Assembly: GCA_004794785.1 (NCBI GenBank)
Contig: SJOL01009969.1
Span: 173,542-237,541 of the forward strand
Length of the DNA: 64,000 nucleotides
Origin: Opisthorchis felineus
Lineage: Eukaryota > Platyhelminthes > Trematoda > Opisthorchiida > Opisthorchiidae
Reading direction: 5' to 3'
Each line of letters starts with the position of its first letter. Positions within the stretch are counted from its first letter, which is position 1. Shown here in pieces: positions 11,962 to 22,690 of the stretch. The notes below the pieces were generated by a model that saw only the letters and a program-made list of their open reading frames with translations, searched no databases and had not been told where the DNA came from. The position numbers and the translations under genes were made by a program.

Positions 11962-12690
11962 TAAGCTGGAGATTGAGAGGGCTTCAACCTCATACTTTAA
12001 AATGATTATTGCCCGATGAGAAATATTTCCGTGGACAACAAACGTCCCATAGTGCTTTTGAGGAATTCGTTAGCTGAAGCAACGTAAATGCTCCGATATT
12101 TTTGAATTATCCATGACAAGAACTGCAGACCATCTAGTATACTGGCTCCATTGGCAGTGATCTATCTACACACAGTAATGTACTATGAAACTGCCTAGAA
12201 TCTTTCTTCCGTTTGTGCTGTGACTCAGAGGCTGAGTTTACCAGCCGACATCATCGCCAGGCGATTCTGTCGTGCCACGAAGGAGCGCAAAACTATGGCG
12301 ACAGATCAGTTTTGGAGTGCAAATATATTACAATTAACCTGGTGTGCTTAGGCTGAAGGATTCTCTGTTAGCTTTATCCTGAGGTAAAAACCCTGCACAT
12401 ATATAGACTGTGGCAAAAAAACCGGAGTAAAATAACACAGAGCGTTACAGCTGAACTAGTGATGTGTTTTATCTTGCTCCTAAAACTAGCCGCCTCCATA
12501 AATATTTGTTGGTTTTCTTGCGAGCTAAAATGACTAAACAAGGCGTCTTCGCTTGTTAATATATCAAGTCTAGAAAGATGTGGACGACCAACCAAAACTC
12601 GTTTGTGCAAACCTTCATAAAACTTTGCTCATTTTGACTTCTAGAACTCGAGGTTGTCCCTGGCTTACCCAATAATTCCCTGAATACAAC
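11962..12690. other. Unassigned sequence
   Basis: No recognisable gene or repeat. One 78-codon minus frame has no domain. Confidence 0.35.
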
Positions 12691-12694
12691 AATA

Positions 12695-13800
12695 ATAAGA
12701 ATAATAGTGTTTATTCCCAACTGTTGGGTGGCATACCGTCAAGCATTATCGTACTGTTACAGTCGGAATGAAAGAATGACTGATGGGGCTTTCGGTTACA
12801 GTGGATTGCGTCGAAAAGGGACAGTGTCATAAAAAGCAAGCATTATCCGATATAGACGTGGTCACCAACAAACCACTACGGGCGGGAAATCACAGTTACT
12901 ACTGTCTTTTTCTTTTGGGGGAAATATCGAGCTGAAGCGATATCACATTTTTAGAGTTTGAAAATGGCGTCCAAAAGCAAAACGAGGGAAGGCAAAAAAC
13001 ATGCATCCTGGATGATACATGACAAGGAAAGTGAAAGTTTCAGAAAATTAGGAACAAGAACAACGAACTGGTGAAGGACCGGTCAATTTACACTAAAATC
13101 TAAAACCCCGCCGAGGCCTCGTGGCCTTGGACTTTTCGGCTTATATCCAGGTTCACACAACGCTTAAGTGTGGATGATGAATCAGTGGAATTATCATTGG
13201 GGATAAATGGTAGCAGGAATTTCAAAATAATTATGTACGGTGCAACTGTAGAGACACACTGGTGTCTCTTTTGTAGTGAAGTTGAATGCAAACGTTCCTT
13301 GGAAGAGTGAGTTGGTGATAACACACAAGCCGGAACGCGAACAGTACAGAAAATTGTTGACTTTGTGGGAAGCACAGACTAAAGTTCACCGAAGTGGTTA
13401 AATCCGAAGTAAAGGTCCAGCAGATTAGAACGAACGCGTCCTGGAGGCGGCTGGGGCGAGGTGAAGAGTTTGTTCGTTGTCACAGTTAATGGAACGAGTG
13501 GGCGAGAGATACGGTCAACAGTAGGAAGGGAATAGTTGCAGGTATGGCAGTGCCGTACCATTATGCCTGACATACTTCGGTCTTTGGACAGCTGCGTAAC
13601 GGACATTATGTTTGTGGTCATTGGGATGAGATGTGCAATTCTTTGAGCAGCTGGAGAGTTCGGGTTTGCTAAGTAAATCTGCAGAAGTAGAAAGTAGCCG
13701 AAGTACGATGGCGGGTATTTCCTGGTCCTGTTGAGGGTACCTGTGGATGCAGATCACATGTCCGGTGGAGTTCTCGAAACTAAAATTTCAAGGTCAGGTG
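12695..13800 (-). repeat. Interspersed repeat R1, copy ii (longest)
   Basis: This is the longest of three copies. The 3' end on the minus strand has AATAAA followed by an ATT-rich tail, seen as AATAATA...TGTTTATTCCC at 12,695-12,720. Interior sequence matches copy i (2,431-2,950) and, reversed, copy iii (23,600-24,403). Minus-strand frames between 13,100 and 13,757 resemble plus-strand frames of copy iii: both have NCTS.PN followed by a VRYAAVQRPKY / IRHWAVQQPQY-like segment, then HCHT and PLVPLT. This suggests a decayed coding region followed by about 400 bases of 3' untranslated sequence. The tail form is typical of non-LTR elements, but no reverse transcriptase is present, so the class is unknown. 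Confidence 0.65.
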
Positions 13801-14589
13801 TTGCGGAAACTTCATTGTGGATGCACGCCCATCCATAGGTTTTTAACTATTTTTATATTAGATGACTGTTTATTTACGGTGGTCCCCCGATTAGCCGCGA
13901 TTACAAAGGCTAACGGCTCTCCCTTCTTCAGTAGGCCTATTCTTGTAAGTGACACTCCCCGGTTCGTCGTGCACGTTTAGTCCTCACCTACATCATCGTC
14001 TTTGTCGATCTGCTGTCACTCTCCCTCGGTTCCACAGTCTCATCTAAACAACCAGCTTATATAGTTGGCTAAGAATGACTGAGACGCTTGCAATGCGATC
14101 CAGAGTTTTCTTCCTAATCTAGAGCCCTCATATTCCAATCAAACAGTCTCCAACCTACGCGAAGCTAGAATCGCAAGGTCTGAAATATATATTTCAGACT
14201 TCAGCCTGCAGGTAGCTTTCATAAGTCATTATTATACAACTAGTTGCTTATTTAGAGGGCTCCTTCAATAGCTGCGCTTACCCTCTCTCTGACTATCGTT
14301 TATTTGATTAAGCTTTCTTGACTTCAGGGCTTGCGAGTCCCAGACCCGCGACGGCTTTCTGGCGCCAGATACTCGCCCCGTAGCTCGCAAGAAACAGCAC
14401 TTCTACCTTCCCCGCCATAACTTGCAATTATCCCGTAGTTAACCATATTATCACCCTCACACAAACTGGGGGCCAGATTCTCAGGCACTGAATCCCGGCA
14501 ATCGTGCTCATATTCGTTAACGGATTCAGCTGCGATCTCCAGTATCTGGTTAGCGCCTCAAGTTCCCGAGCACCTGATAAGTTAAGATA
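13801..14589. other. Unassigned; possibly 5' untranslated part of the family B LINE
   Basis: Lies between the R1 copy and the first family B-like frame. It holds no recognisable motif apart from a 77-codon plus frame at 13,747-13,980. Confidence 0.3.
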
Positions 14590-15960
14590 ATGCCACCACT
14601 TTCGTCTTCCTCTAAGCGATTGTTAGATCCCGAATCCCCATCACCCATCCACCCATTGTGTCGAAAGAAGAGACTCGCTGCCGGAAAATGTAGCATTCAG
14701 TCCCATCACTCCTCAAAGTCGGTCCGCTGGGCACTGCGGTTCACTTCATACCGTTCGGTGGAACAAACCGATATCTCCCTTCCAGTCATTGACAAACTTG
14801 CCTCTGACATTTGACAGCCTTTTGGGGTGCCGTCACCAGGTCCTACTATACAATACCCCTGATCGCATCCCGCTCGAACTCACAAAACCTGCTGTTCTGA
14901 CGGCATGTAACATGCTTGACACCGCCTGCACAGTTCGACGTCTCCGAAAGTCGGAACCGTCCTTGCGTTGCCCAAAATTAACGTAATTCAAGGACGAAAA
15001 CGATGCCGCTCACCTACTGGCATCACATGCCCCTTCTCCTCTACCGCGAAACTCCAAACAGTAAAGGTCAAATACATGCGCACTCAACTGCAAAGACAGC
15101 TTACTAAACGTTCATCACCCAGATCTCTAAAATCGACAACTGCAGGCTGCCAAATGGATCCCACTTTCCCTCACTCGTTCGCGGCAGTCAGTAATCTTGG
15201 CGTCACACAATCGCAGACTTCACATGCGACCAACGGCAGCTACGCAAACAGAACTGCCGTTGACGTATGTGCGCGTAGCAGCCAAGGCCCCTCCAATTCA
15301 AACAACAGCGCGCTGAGTCAGCCATTTGATCCGGCCTCTGATCCACTCTATTCATCTACTCTATTCATCCCCCCGATAACTGTAAAGCTGGTTACATGAC
15401 TGACGCGGTATCTTACCAGCCCTTATCTGGCTCTGAAATCAAAGGTGAAAGCAAAAGCGCTTGCTCCAGACCCCCCGACTCCGCCTTTCCCCACCAAACC
15501 GCTTCCTCAAGCCCAAAAACTCGCTGTAAAACCCTGGTATTTTAACGTCCTCTACCGCACTAACCTCCCGAAGTCCCACTGTTCGCAGTTCGTCAACAAA
15601 CCTGAACATAATCCGCATGGCACATAAATACACCGGTGGCCCCCGTCACCATGAAAGCCTGGTCCTTGGAAGGGTCTCTAACGCACAACCAACGGGGCTA
15701 TCTCTGACCCTGATCCGCCTTCATCACCCTGCCTACCTGCTTTCGTCGCAGATGAACACAATTTTCGGTTGCTGCCCATCTGTCCGCAGCCAGCGTCTAT
15801 TTCCGCACCATACATTCATCCAAACCTCCAGATGCAGAAGATGACACGGCCGACAAACTCTTTATTATACCGCTTGTCCTTCTCCCAAAGACATCTCCTA
15901 TCCCACGCTGAACATGATACCGTAGCTTCTGCCATGGGTTCAGACCTATTTTAGCAACTA
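14590..15960 (+). pseudogene. Possible ORF1 region of family B LINE
   Basis: A run of Ser/Thr/Pro- and Arg-rich plus frames (14,590-14,814, 14,968-15,399, 15,445-15,627 and on) precedes the family B endonuclease on the same strand. Position and basic, low-hydrophobicity composition suit the nucleic-acid-binding first protein of a CR1-type LINE. No zinc knuckle or other diagnostic motif was found. Stops and frame changes separate the pieces, so it is not functional. The assignment rests on position. Confidence 0.35.
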
Positions 15961-16089
15961 TTCCCCCAAGCCTACACCAGCAATGAATACTCCTCATCGG
16001 ACTCCAAAAACACACCCAGCGAACCCGGTTTCATGTTATTCCAACTCGACTTAAAATGTCCCCCTATTACCAGACTCCACCGTGTGCGA

Positions 16090-17030
16090 GGTTAGTAAAT
16101 TCCTACTTGGTATGGTTTGCTCACCGATGGACCCACCAGTGTCACTGTTTAATGCTCACTCACTGCTGCCAAAAGTCCATAATCTCCGAACCATTATCTT
16201 CATTGCACGACCAAGTTTGATACGTGCGACTAAAAATGGCTCTCAGTTGAAAATACAGACACGGCTGTCTCAGTCCCTTGTTAAATATAAATCCACCCCT
16301 CTGACAGGAGAAACTTAGTGGGTGGAGGCTATGCCGTCCATTCCTAATCAGAAATCCGTGCAAGCGTCATTGATGATTGTCACCTAAAAGTGACTCCAGA
16401 AGCCATCTGGACCTCCACAGAACAGAAAAAACGACCCGTACTAGTGGGTTGTATTTGTATACAACCAGTCTCCTTCCCTGCCACTATTGCTGACTTGTCC
16501 CGTTTAATTTCTACTGCACATGCCCTACCTCCTTCGCCCAAATTTGTGCTGGTTGATTCCAACCTACCGGATATATCCTGGTCTCCCACTACGCGCCCTA
16601 CTGGTTACGCCTCGCTGCTTTCCCAAGACAGTATAGTGCACGTAGCCCCACTAGTGGCCTACATACTTAGGACCAAATATTCTTAAACGTTGGCCACCTG
16701 GCTAAAGATGCAGTTGGTCCAGGCTTCTTAGGAATTGGTCGCTGCGTCGTTTCGTGCAACGCAGTCAGTTATTGCCCAACTGTTCCTCCAAGTCCTACAT
16801 TAGTTTCACCCCCTCTCTCCAGAGGTTTTTGTACGTATCTAATTTGTGCTGGCTTCCCGGGACTGGGGGTTGATTATGATCTTCTATTCTTACTTTGTAC
16901 AACGGCATTTTCCCTTTTTGTTATTTCGGTTTTGCGCCTTTACCAACATTCTTGTCTTTGACCTGAACGTAAACCGTTCTTCGACCTTGTCATCGCACGT
17001 GCTTTTTAAGCCGGCACGTGGTTTCGCTCT
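16090..17030 (+). pseudogene. AP-type endonuclease domain of family B LINE, 5' half of a split element
   Basis: The endonuclease domain of CR1/Jockey-type LINEs nicks target DNA to prime reverse transcription. Here a plus frame starts SLFNAHSLLPKVHNL, the 'NARSLL.K...L' opening motif. It reads SLIRATKNGS where 'I..TETWL' is expected, so that motif is destroyed. A second frame (16,390-16,686) carries GCICIQPVS ('GCIYRPP') and VLVDSNLPDISW, matching 'L.GDFNLP.I.W' with the Gly-Asp replaced. Decayed linker sequence (GFPGLGVDYDLLF, then CAFTNILVFDLN) runs to about 17,030. It then stops where LTR-like sequence begins. The reverse transcriptase half resumes near 21,180. Confidence 0.65.
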
Positions 17031-17034
17031 CTTG

Positions 17035-17270
17035 TAAGCACGTGGCCTTGAGTCGGCGTGGACTTTGGGATCCGTTAGGAATTGGCAGTTCCCAAGCCGG
17101 TATATAGAAGCCGGCGTAGTCCCACGATTTGAGGTTTGTACAGTTTCATTATTTTATTATTGTATTTGTAGTACCGCATATGTTGGTAAACCTCCATTTG
17201 AGCGATTTGTCTCTTGGGGCTTTGCGCGTAACTCGACGTGGTCCAACAGGTTGCTGGAAACAGACTATAC
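17035..17270 (+). repeat. Solo LTR-like piece (L3)
   Basis: Shares two blocks with 27,235-27,420: ACTTTGGGATC, and GAAGCCGGCGT followed by CCACGATTTGAGG. The GAGGTTTGTAC to TAGTACCGCAT block is shared with bases 165-220. It abuts the break in the family B LINE. No gag or pol lies beside it, so it is a solo or truncated LTR. Confidence 0.5.
17099..17107 (+). promoter_or_regulatory. Putative TATA-type core promoter inside LTR-like piece
   Basis: A GGTATATAG string precedes a GAAGCCGGCG segment and the GAGGTTTGTAC block conserved among LTR-like copies, as expected for a U3/R junction. In the 27 kb copy the corresponding position reads GGGGAAATGG, so the box is not conserved there. Confidence 0.3.
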
Positions 17271-17710
17271 TGAGGCGACTTCTTTTTCTTGACAAACAGC
17301 GTGATTGTGACATCTACCAAATCCTATTGACTTTTATTCATCTCGTTTCTCCCATTAAACATTTTCACCCTGTTATCTCTCGCCATGATAAGTTACAAAA
17401 CAATTGGATAAAAATTACACCCGGCTAGCAGAGAGTATCGAAAATCTCACGATTTCACATTATTAGTTCTCCTGAGTAAGCCTTCAACTGACCGAAAGTC
17501 CCTGCGGGTAGCTCTCGAACGCCGGGAAAAGAGCACCGTCCACAGAAAACCATCCAACTCCAAATTACTCAGCCGACTGTTCCGCGGGGGTTGTGACCCA
17601 AACAGTCACTCAATTGCTCGTTTGAGTTCCACCGAATGTTGCGCATTCGTTTGAAATCGGTTTCGTTTTTCCCTCGTGCGAATTTGTGAACGAATTCTTT
17701 TACTGTTCAG
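17271..17710. other. Junction sequence between LTR-like piece and family A LINE
   Basis: No coding motif. It may contain the 5' untranslated region of the family A element, whose exact 5' end could not be placed. Confidence 0.35.
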
Positions 17711-18025
17711 TCTATTTACAGAGTTCGCCAAGTCAGAAAGCTGCTGGCTGGCTTTAAGTTGCAGTCCTCTGTGAAAACGAGCCTCATGGGAGTGCCACCA
17801 GAAGAACTACCTCTCGGTGCTGCAACCCAGGGTTCAGGGCCCCACAGAGACACCTTTCCCCTCAAACCGCGAAAAAAGGCCCAAGAAAACAAACAGACGC
17901 AAGTTTGCCTCAAATCAATAAACAACAGCAAATCGGGTCGTCCGAAAGGCGGTACTGAAAGAACTACAAGTAGCAGCCGTCAAAAGTTTCGCCCACGGGG
18001 GAAAAACCTCGTCCCACAAAGATAG
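17711..18025 (+). pseudogene. ORF1-like basic remnant, family A copy 1
   Basis: The frame is rich in Lys, Arg, Ser and Gln, for example SGRPKGGTERTTSSSRQKF followed by a further basic RGK stretch, directly upstream of the endonuclease. This composition is usual for the RNA-binding part of LINE ORF1 proteins. No zinc knuckle is visible. Confidence 0.4.
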
Positions 18026-18084
18026 AATGCCACCGCAAACCGGGCTCCCCCGGGCGAAGAAAACTTGTAAATAGGAAGCAGCTC

Positions 18085-18843
18085 TTGAAACCACCAAGGC
18101 AGGAAGCAGACCAGTATTCTGCAGAAGCCCCTTTGAAGCCCTGGACTCAAACCCGACGTACAAATATTAAGTCTGGTAAACTCTCTGGTTACACACTCCT
18201 CGGCTCCTCAACTTCGGGGGCAGCAGAGACAGTGTTAAAATGTTTGTCCACTAACTGCCTCAGCCTTTTTAACAAACTTTACGATATTAAACAGTCAGTT
18301 AGCCTTGAACAGCCGTCCGTATTCGTACTCTATAAGACCTGGCTCACTTTAGGTTTCTCTGACTCGGAGAACTCGACACACGGCTGCTCTGTTTTTCGAG
18401 CTCACTGAAAACAGAGGAGGGCTGGTGAGGTTCATTTTTACCTATATGAGGCCCTGCCCATCCCGATTGGTCTCACTGATACCACTCCCGAACCTTTATG
18501 TGATGCACTGTGGATTCAAATCCCGCTGCGCGGGTCCAAATCTCCTCTTCACAGGGTGGTGCATCGTTGCCACTCAAGTCCTCCAGAAGATGACCTATTC
18601 CTCATACGAACCCTGGAGCAACTCTCCTCCAGCTACCACTTTATTCATCTCTTGCTTGTGGGTGACCTCAACGCTCCAAAGGCCTTCTGGATGGAGCTCC
18701 AGCACGTCGGATCATGTGAATCTTTTTCAGCAGAGCTGACCAAAGTCATCCAACAGAGCGCTTGGTCTCAGCATGTCGTTCCACTCACCAGATACCGCGC
18801 AGGCCACCTAACATCCCTCATAGATTTGGTCATCACCAACTAA
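18085..18843 (+). pseudogene. AP-type endonuclease, family A copy 1
   Basis: The opening motif survives as STNCLSLFNKLYDIK, then PSVFVLYKTWL in place of 'PdiI.LTETWL', so the catalytic Glu position is lost. After a frame change, VGDLNAPKAFW at about 18,655-18,690 matches 'GDfN.P...W', and the domain's end signature SLIDLVITN is followed at once by a TAA at 18,841. The frame breaks between about 18,410 and 18,556 and the stop after ITN show it is a fossil. The equivalent stretch of copy 2 is at 57,845-58,480. Confidence 0.75.
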
Positions 18844-18844
18844 A

Positions 18845-19424
18845 GACACTTCGTCGATCAGGTGATAATTAACGCTCCACTGGGACATAGTGACCACTGT
18901 GTGCTGACCTTTGATTTCGTCTGCTACTGGGCCAGAATTCCCGAACCTCAAACGTGGATTCGAAACTTCCGCCGTGCAGAATTCTAAGGAATGCGCATCT
19001 TCCCCGAACCCGCTAAACTGGGACCAGCCTCAGTGGAAGAATTATATAAGACCATTGTCCAGAAAGTTCACGAGGCTGACACGATGTTCGTCCCAAGAAA
19101 ACCGGCACGCAGCCGCTGGCTACCGAAAGGGATCCGGGGTCTTCTGGAAAAGACGTCTAGATTATTTTTCAAAACGTTGACTACAGGAGACACAGAAGAT
19201 GAGCTAGCATTTCGTAAAATGTGGAACCGCTGGAAATCAGAAATCTGCCAATGGAACATACGAAAACAAGCCACCATTCTAGACCAAGCCCGAGAAAACA
19301 GAAATGTGCTGTTTAAGTACATGAGACATCACCGCAGACACACGCCATTCGCGTTCTCCTTGAGGGGCAGCAACGAAAAACCCATCAGTGGCCCGTTAGT
19401 GTTATCTGTGGCCTACGTAAAGCC
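18845..19424 (+). pseudogene. Endonuclease-RT linker, family A copy 1
   Basis: Continues in overlapping frames. APLGHSDHCVLTFDF is the 'GxSDH' histidine motif that closes the endonuclease fold. Helical linker segments follow (KKVHEADTMF-like, FRKMWNRWKSEICQWNIRKQ), then KYMRHHRRHTPFAFSLRG. All have counterparts in copy 2 at 57,135-57,826. Confidence 0.65.
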
Positions 19425-19498
19425 TTATTCCCGGATTCACGGACTGATACACAGGATGGAGGCTTTTGCCCAAGTTTCCCGGGTCGGTTTTGTTCTTG
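19425..19498 (+). repeat. Short unit shared with 55,587-55,644, inserted in family A copy 1
   Basis: Bases 19,441-19,498 match 55,587-55,644 at 55 of 58 positions, both ending GGTTTTGTTCTTG. In copy 1 the unit interrupts the linker before the RT. The corresponding linker of copy 2 lacks it. Confidence 0.6.
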
Positions 19499-19569
19499 TG
19501 TACTTGCAGACCTATGTTCAGCCCCGGCGTCCTCGCCACATCAAATCTTGTCCAGGCGTAGCTACGCAC

Positions 19570-20905
19570 GGGCTCTGACCGATTTGGTCTTCACGGTGGA
19601 GGACATTTGTTAACTCTTGCACAAGTTCAACCCGTTCTGCGCGTTGGGGCCCGACGAAGTCCATCCATGTATCCTGAAGGAAATGTCGTTCACACTGGCA
19701 ACACATTTGAACCTGGTGTTTCGTCAGTCGCTGACGTAGGCCACCTTTCCTCTGCTTGGAAGGAAGCGATTGCCAAAGCAATCTACAGAAATCGTGGCCG
19801 AATATCGTCTGGCAGCTACAGGCCTATAAGCCCCACTAGCGTGTTTTGCAAGGTGATGGAACGCATTCTGAAGCGAGCCATCCTGGACCACCTTACCTTT
19901 AACAACTTGATATCTCCAGGTCAACAGGGATTTCTCCCAAACCGTTCTTGCGTGACGAACCTGCTCGCATTTATGGACAGCTTAACTCAAGCCAAGGACG
20001 AGGTATTCATATCGGATGCCATATTTTTCGACTCCTCAAAAGTAATCGATCGAGGCCCACACAACCCGCTGCTCCACAAACTCGAGTCCTATGGGATTTA
20101 AAGGAAAATTCTACACCGGATTAAGGCGTTCCTATCAGACAGGACATTGCGAGAGAAAGTAGGCTTGACCTGCCCTTCTCCGGTGTCCATTGGAGTTCCT
20201 CAAGGCTCCGTTATGGGACCATTGCTGTTTCTGATATATGTCAACGACCTTCCAGATACTCTTGCAAGTCCATGTCTACTTTTTGCGGACGACTTAAAAT
20301 CCCGGAGTACCAATGCCAGCGCCATTCAAATGGATGTGGACGCTGCAAAACAGTAGTCGTTGGACTGGCACCCTCCTCTGAATGACGAAAAGTGTGTCCA
20401 TTAGTCATTAGGAGGAGCCTCAGCGATCGCCTATGTCCTGCATGGTGAGAATGGACCAGAAGACATCACGAAGATAGATACCAAAATGAATTTGGGTATC
20501 TTGCTCTTTTCAAACATGTTCTTCTCACTGCACCATGAGAAATCGGCCGAAAAGGCATTCACCATTCTACCGATGATTCGGCGCACCTTCACTCGTATTA
20601 CTCGCACGGACTTCCAAATACTCTATGGGGCCTACGTCAGACGGCTTCTTGAATACGCCAACCAAGTTGTCTATTCAGGGCGCACGAAGAACCTAACCCT
20701 CACTGAGCGTGTCCAGCGAGCTGCCACGAAAGTGGTTGCCGGCCTTAAATCCGTGGACTACCAAATGCGTCTCACGGCGCTTGACCTCTTTACCCTCGAG
20801 TATCGCCGCTTCCGAGGGGACCTAATACTTACTTATTCCCTGTTTGAACGGGGTTTGGCCAACAGATTTTTCACCGTTGAGCCAGCAAACACGGAGACAT
20901 GCTAA
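19570..20905 (+). pseudogene. Reverse transcriptase, family A copy 1
   Basis: The reverse transcriptase domain would copy element RNA at the nicked target. Visible blocks in order are LVFTVEDI and a frame-shifted GPDEVHP ('GPDgi.P'); SSGSYRPISPTSVFCKVMER ('NYRPISLts...K.ME'); QQGFLPNRSCVTNLLAF ('QhGF...rSc.tNLL'); AIFFDSSKVIDRGPH, where the palm motif is partly altered; [23 protein letters not shown]; and the intact catalytic FADD at 20,281-20,296. The thumb and C-terminal part at 20,486-20,905 includes [19 protein letters not shown] and ERVQRAATK. Stops at about 20,101 and 20,356 break the frame. Confidence 0.85.
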
Positions 20906-21170
20906 CAAGATTTTCAAGCTCAGAGGGAACACTTTTATGAGGCAAAACCTTTTCTCATTTCATGCAGTAGCTGCGCGGTAAAACCTTCCTCCGACGGTTT
21001 TTCTACGCTGCTTCTAGAACCCAGTTCAATGCGCTATTAGACACTTTCCGTGAATCCATGAGAATCACTAACTTTTTCAGATTAGCAGAACATTTGAAGG
21101 CTTACGTCGCTGGCTGCTTTTATCCCTTTCGCCCAACTTCAAACCCGTTCCGCCTGCCGCGTATGTCACA
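20906..21170 (+). pseudogene. C-terminal tail and 3' end of family A copy 1
   Basis: Frame-shifted remnants of the usual C-terminal stretch, a KPSSDGF-like string followed by a short remnant tail, match copy 2 around 55,760-55,850. No poly(A) or microsatellite tail is evident before family B sequence resumes near 21,180. Confidence 0.5.
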
Positions 21171-21179
21171 ATTCCAAAC

Positions 21180-22690
21180 GTTCAGAGTAGCCACCTGGCT
21201 CTCGGCCACGTGGCCATCTCCCTAGCTGATGGTTCTGCCTTTCTTTCAAACTTTCAGGGCTCGGTTGCACCTGGAGCCGGTGGCCTTCTACCCCGAGTTC
21301 TGAGACACAGCGGTCAAGACATCGGAATCCATTTCCTAAATCGTTTTACCCACTTGATGGACTATAGAATCGTCCTCGCCCAGTGGAGGCAACCTTTAGT
21401 CCCTCCGCATTTCAAATCCGGATCTAGACAAACTTATTCCACCATACCTTCCTTTTACTGAGAGCCCTTGAATACCCAATCAAAGGCCCCTCAACCACGT
21501 TCCTCCGGCTGAACACGCCTGAATAACCGACAGTAAGGATTCCTGTCCCAAAAATCCGTCAGCGGCTGCCGGCTTTACTTCCTCGAGACCATCACGGTAG
21601 CCTACGGCGCTGGGCACTGCACTGTAATAGTTTACTTGAATATCCAAGAAGCATTCGACCAGGTCCCTCATGCAGCCCTGCTACATAAGCTTGGTGCCAT
21701 CGGCCTCACAGAGACCTTATTTCAGTAGTTCCCCATCACCTATCCGATAAAACGCAGATTACACTAATAGAAGGTATAATATCATCTACACAATCGATCA
21801 CTAGCGGAGTAATTCAAGGAAGCGTGTTAGGCCTCATCCTCTCCTTAATGTATATCAACAACGTCTTGGACGCCGTGTCCAATGGTAAGGCCTTCCTCTT
21901 AGCAGACAATATTAAAATCGCGTACACATTTCTTCCCTCTGCACAAGCGTTTACATTTCAGCAGCTTCAGCAGGACACAGACTCGCTGAATCGCCGGCCA
22001 AATGATTCTGGCCTAAGTTTCTCTTCTGCAAAAATCCGAATAACTTTCTGTCGCTGCTCCCTCTCGGTTGATGCGTTCATAATTAATAAGAATCCTGTCA
22101 GTCACTCCACGGATATCCAAGGTTTCATTCTCAGATACTCTTTTACATTCAGCTTTTCCCAACAAATCCAGCTCCAGGTTGCCCGGGCACGTAGGCTCAG
22201 CTCTTTAATATTGCGCTCCCTTCATCTCCACTACACAATAGTCGCTATTTTTAAGCTAGGCCTTCGACAAGTTCTGTAATTCTATCCCGTATTTTCTTCC
22301 CTTCATACCCAAAGAAGTAGACTAGCACGTGAAAATGTCCAACGCTCATTCACGAAAATGATGTTTCCACAGTCCAAACCTCCCTCCTGCGGCACCCGTT
22401 GTCGAATTTTATGCCCTCAACCACTATGGCTCCGACGGTTCAAGATAAATGTAACTCTCACACACCATCTGCTGCACAAAAGCACCTTTGCAGCAGAGGC
22501 TAGGCCAAACGTTAATTGACGCCCTCGCTATATAGTCCATCTGACGATGTGCTGCACAGCCTAGCAAACACTCACGTACAGCATCGCGGTTCGCATCTGC
22601 TCGACATGGTAGCTCACACAAATGCTCAGTCGCTGTTTAGCCGCAGTGCGCTCGCTCTGAACATCACCCTTCCATTCCCATTGTCCCATT
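21180..22690 (+). pseudogene. Reverse transcriptase of family B LINE, 3' half of the split element
   Basis: From 21,210 a frame carries SVAPGAGGLLPRVLRHS ('GPDGL.PrvL'), then AQWRQPLVPPHFKSGSRQ ('W..A.V.P.fK.Gsr'). The palm block reads VYLNIQEAFDQVPHAALLHKLG near 21,640, with the catalytic Asp of 'lDIQKAFD' changed to Asn. After stops, a frame at 21,824-22,279 has GLILSLMYINNVLD and FLLADNIKI, where the second Asp of the active site 'ADD' is Asn, so the enzyme would be dead. A thumb-like stretch follows (FSQQIQLQVARARRLSSLIL), with further decayed C-terminal sequence to about 22,690. It continues the endonuclease that stops at 17,030. Confidence 0.75.

Larger units (their letters stand above)
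17560..21170 (+). mobile_element. Family A non-LTR retrotransposon (CR1/Jockey-type), copy 1, near full length
   Basis: In order on the plus strand it carries a basic ORF1-like remnant, an endonuclease, a linker, a reverse transcriptase with recognisable catalytic motifs, a thumb/C-terminal region and a decayed tail. The order and motifs are those of CR1/Jockey-type LINEs, which copy themselves by target-primed reverse transcription. A second copy with the same gene order lies at 55,650-58,520 on the minus strand. Several stops and frameshifts make this copy inactive. It sits inside the split family B LINE. The 5' boundary is approximate. Confidence 0.8.

Noticed and set aside
17915..19322. 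Minus-strand frames inside family A copy 1 (for example 17,915-18,163 and 19,068-19,322)
   Set aside because: They are antisense to recognisable endonuclease and linker sequence and have no domains of their own.
16686..21200. Possible target-site duplication (AAACGTT and GCCACCTGGCT near 16,686 and 21,177)
   Set aside because: Family B coding remnants continue past 16,686 to about 17,030, so the insertion edge is not there. The shared words are probably chance.
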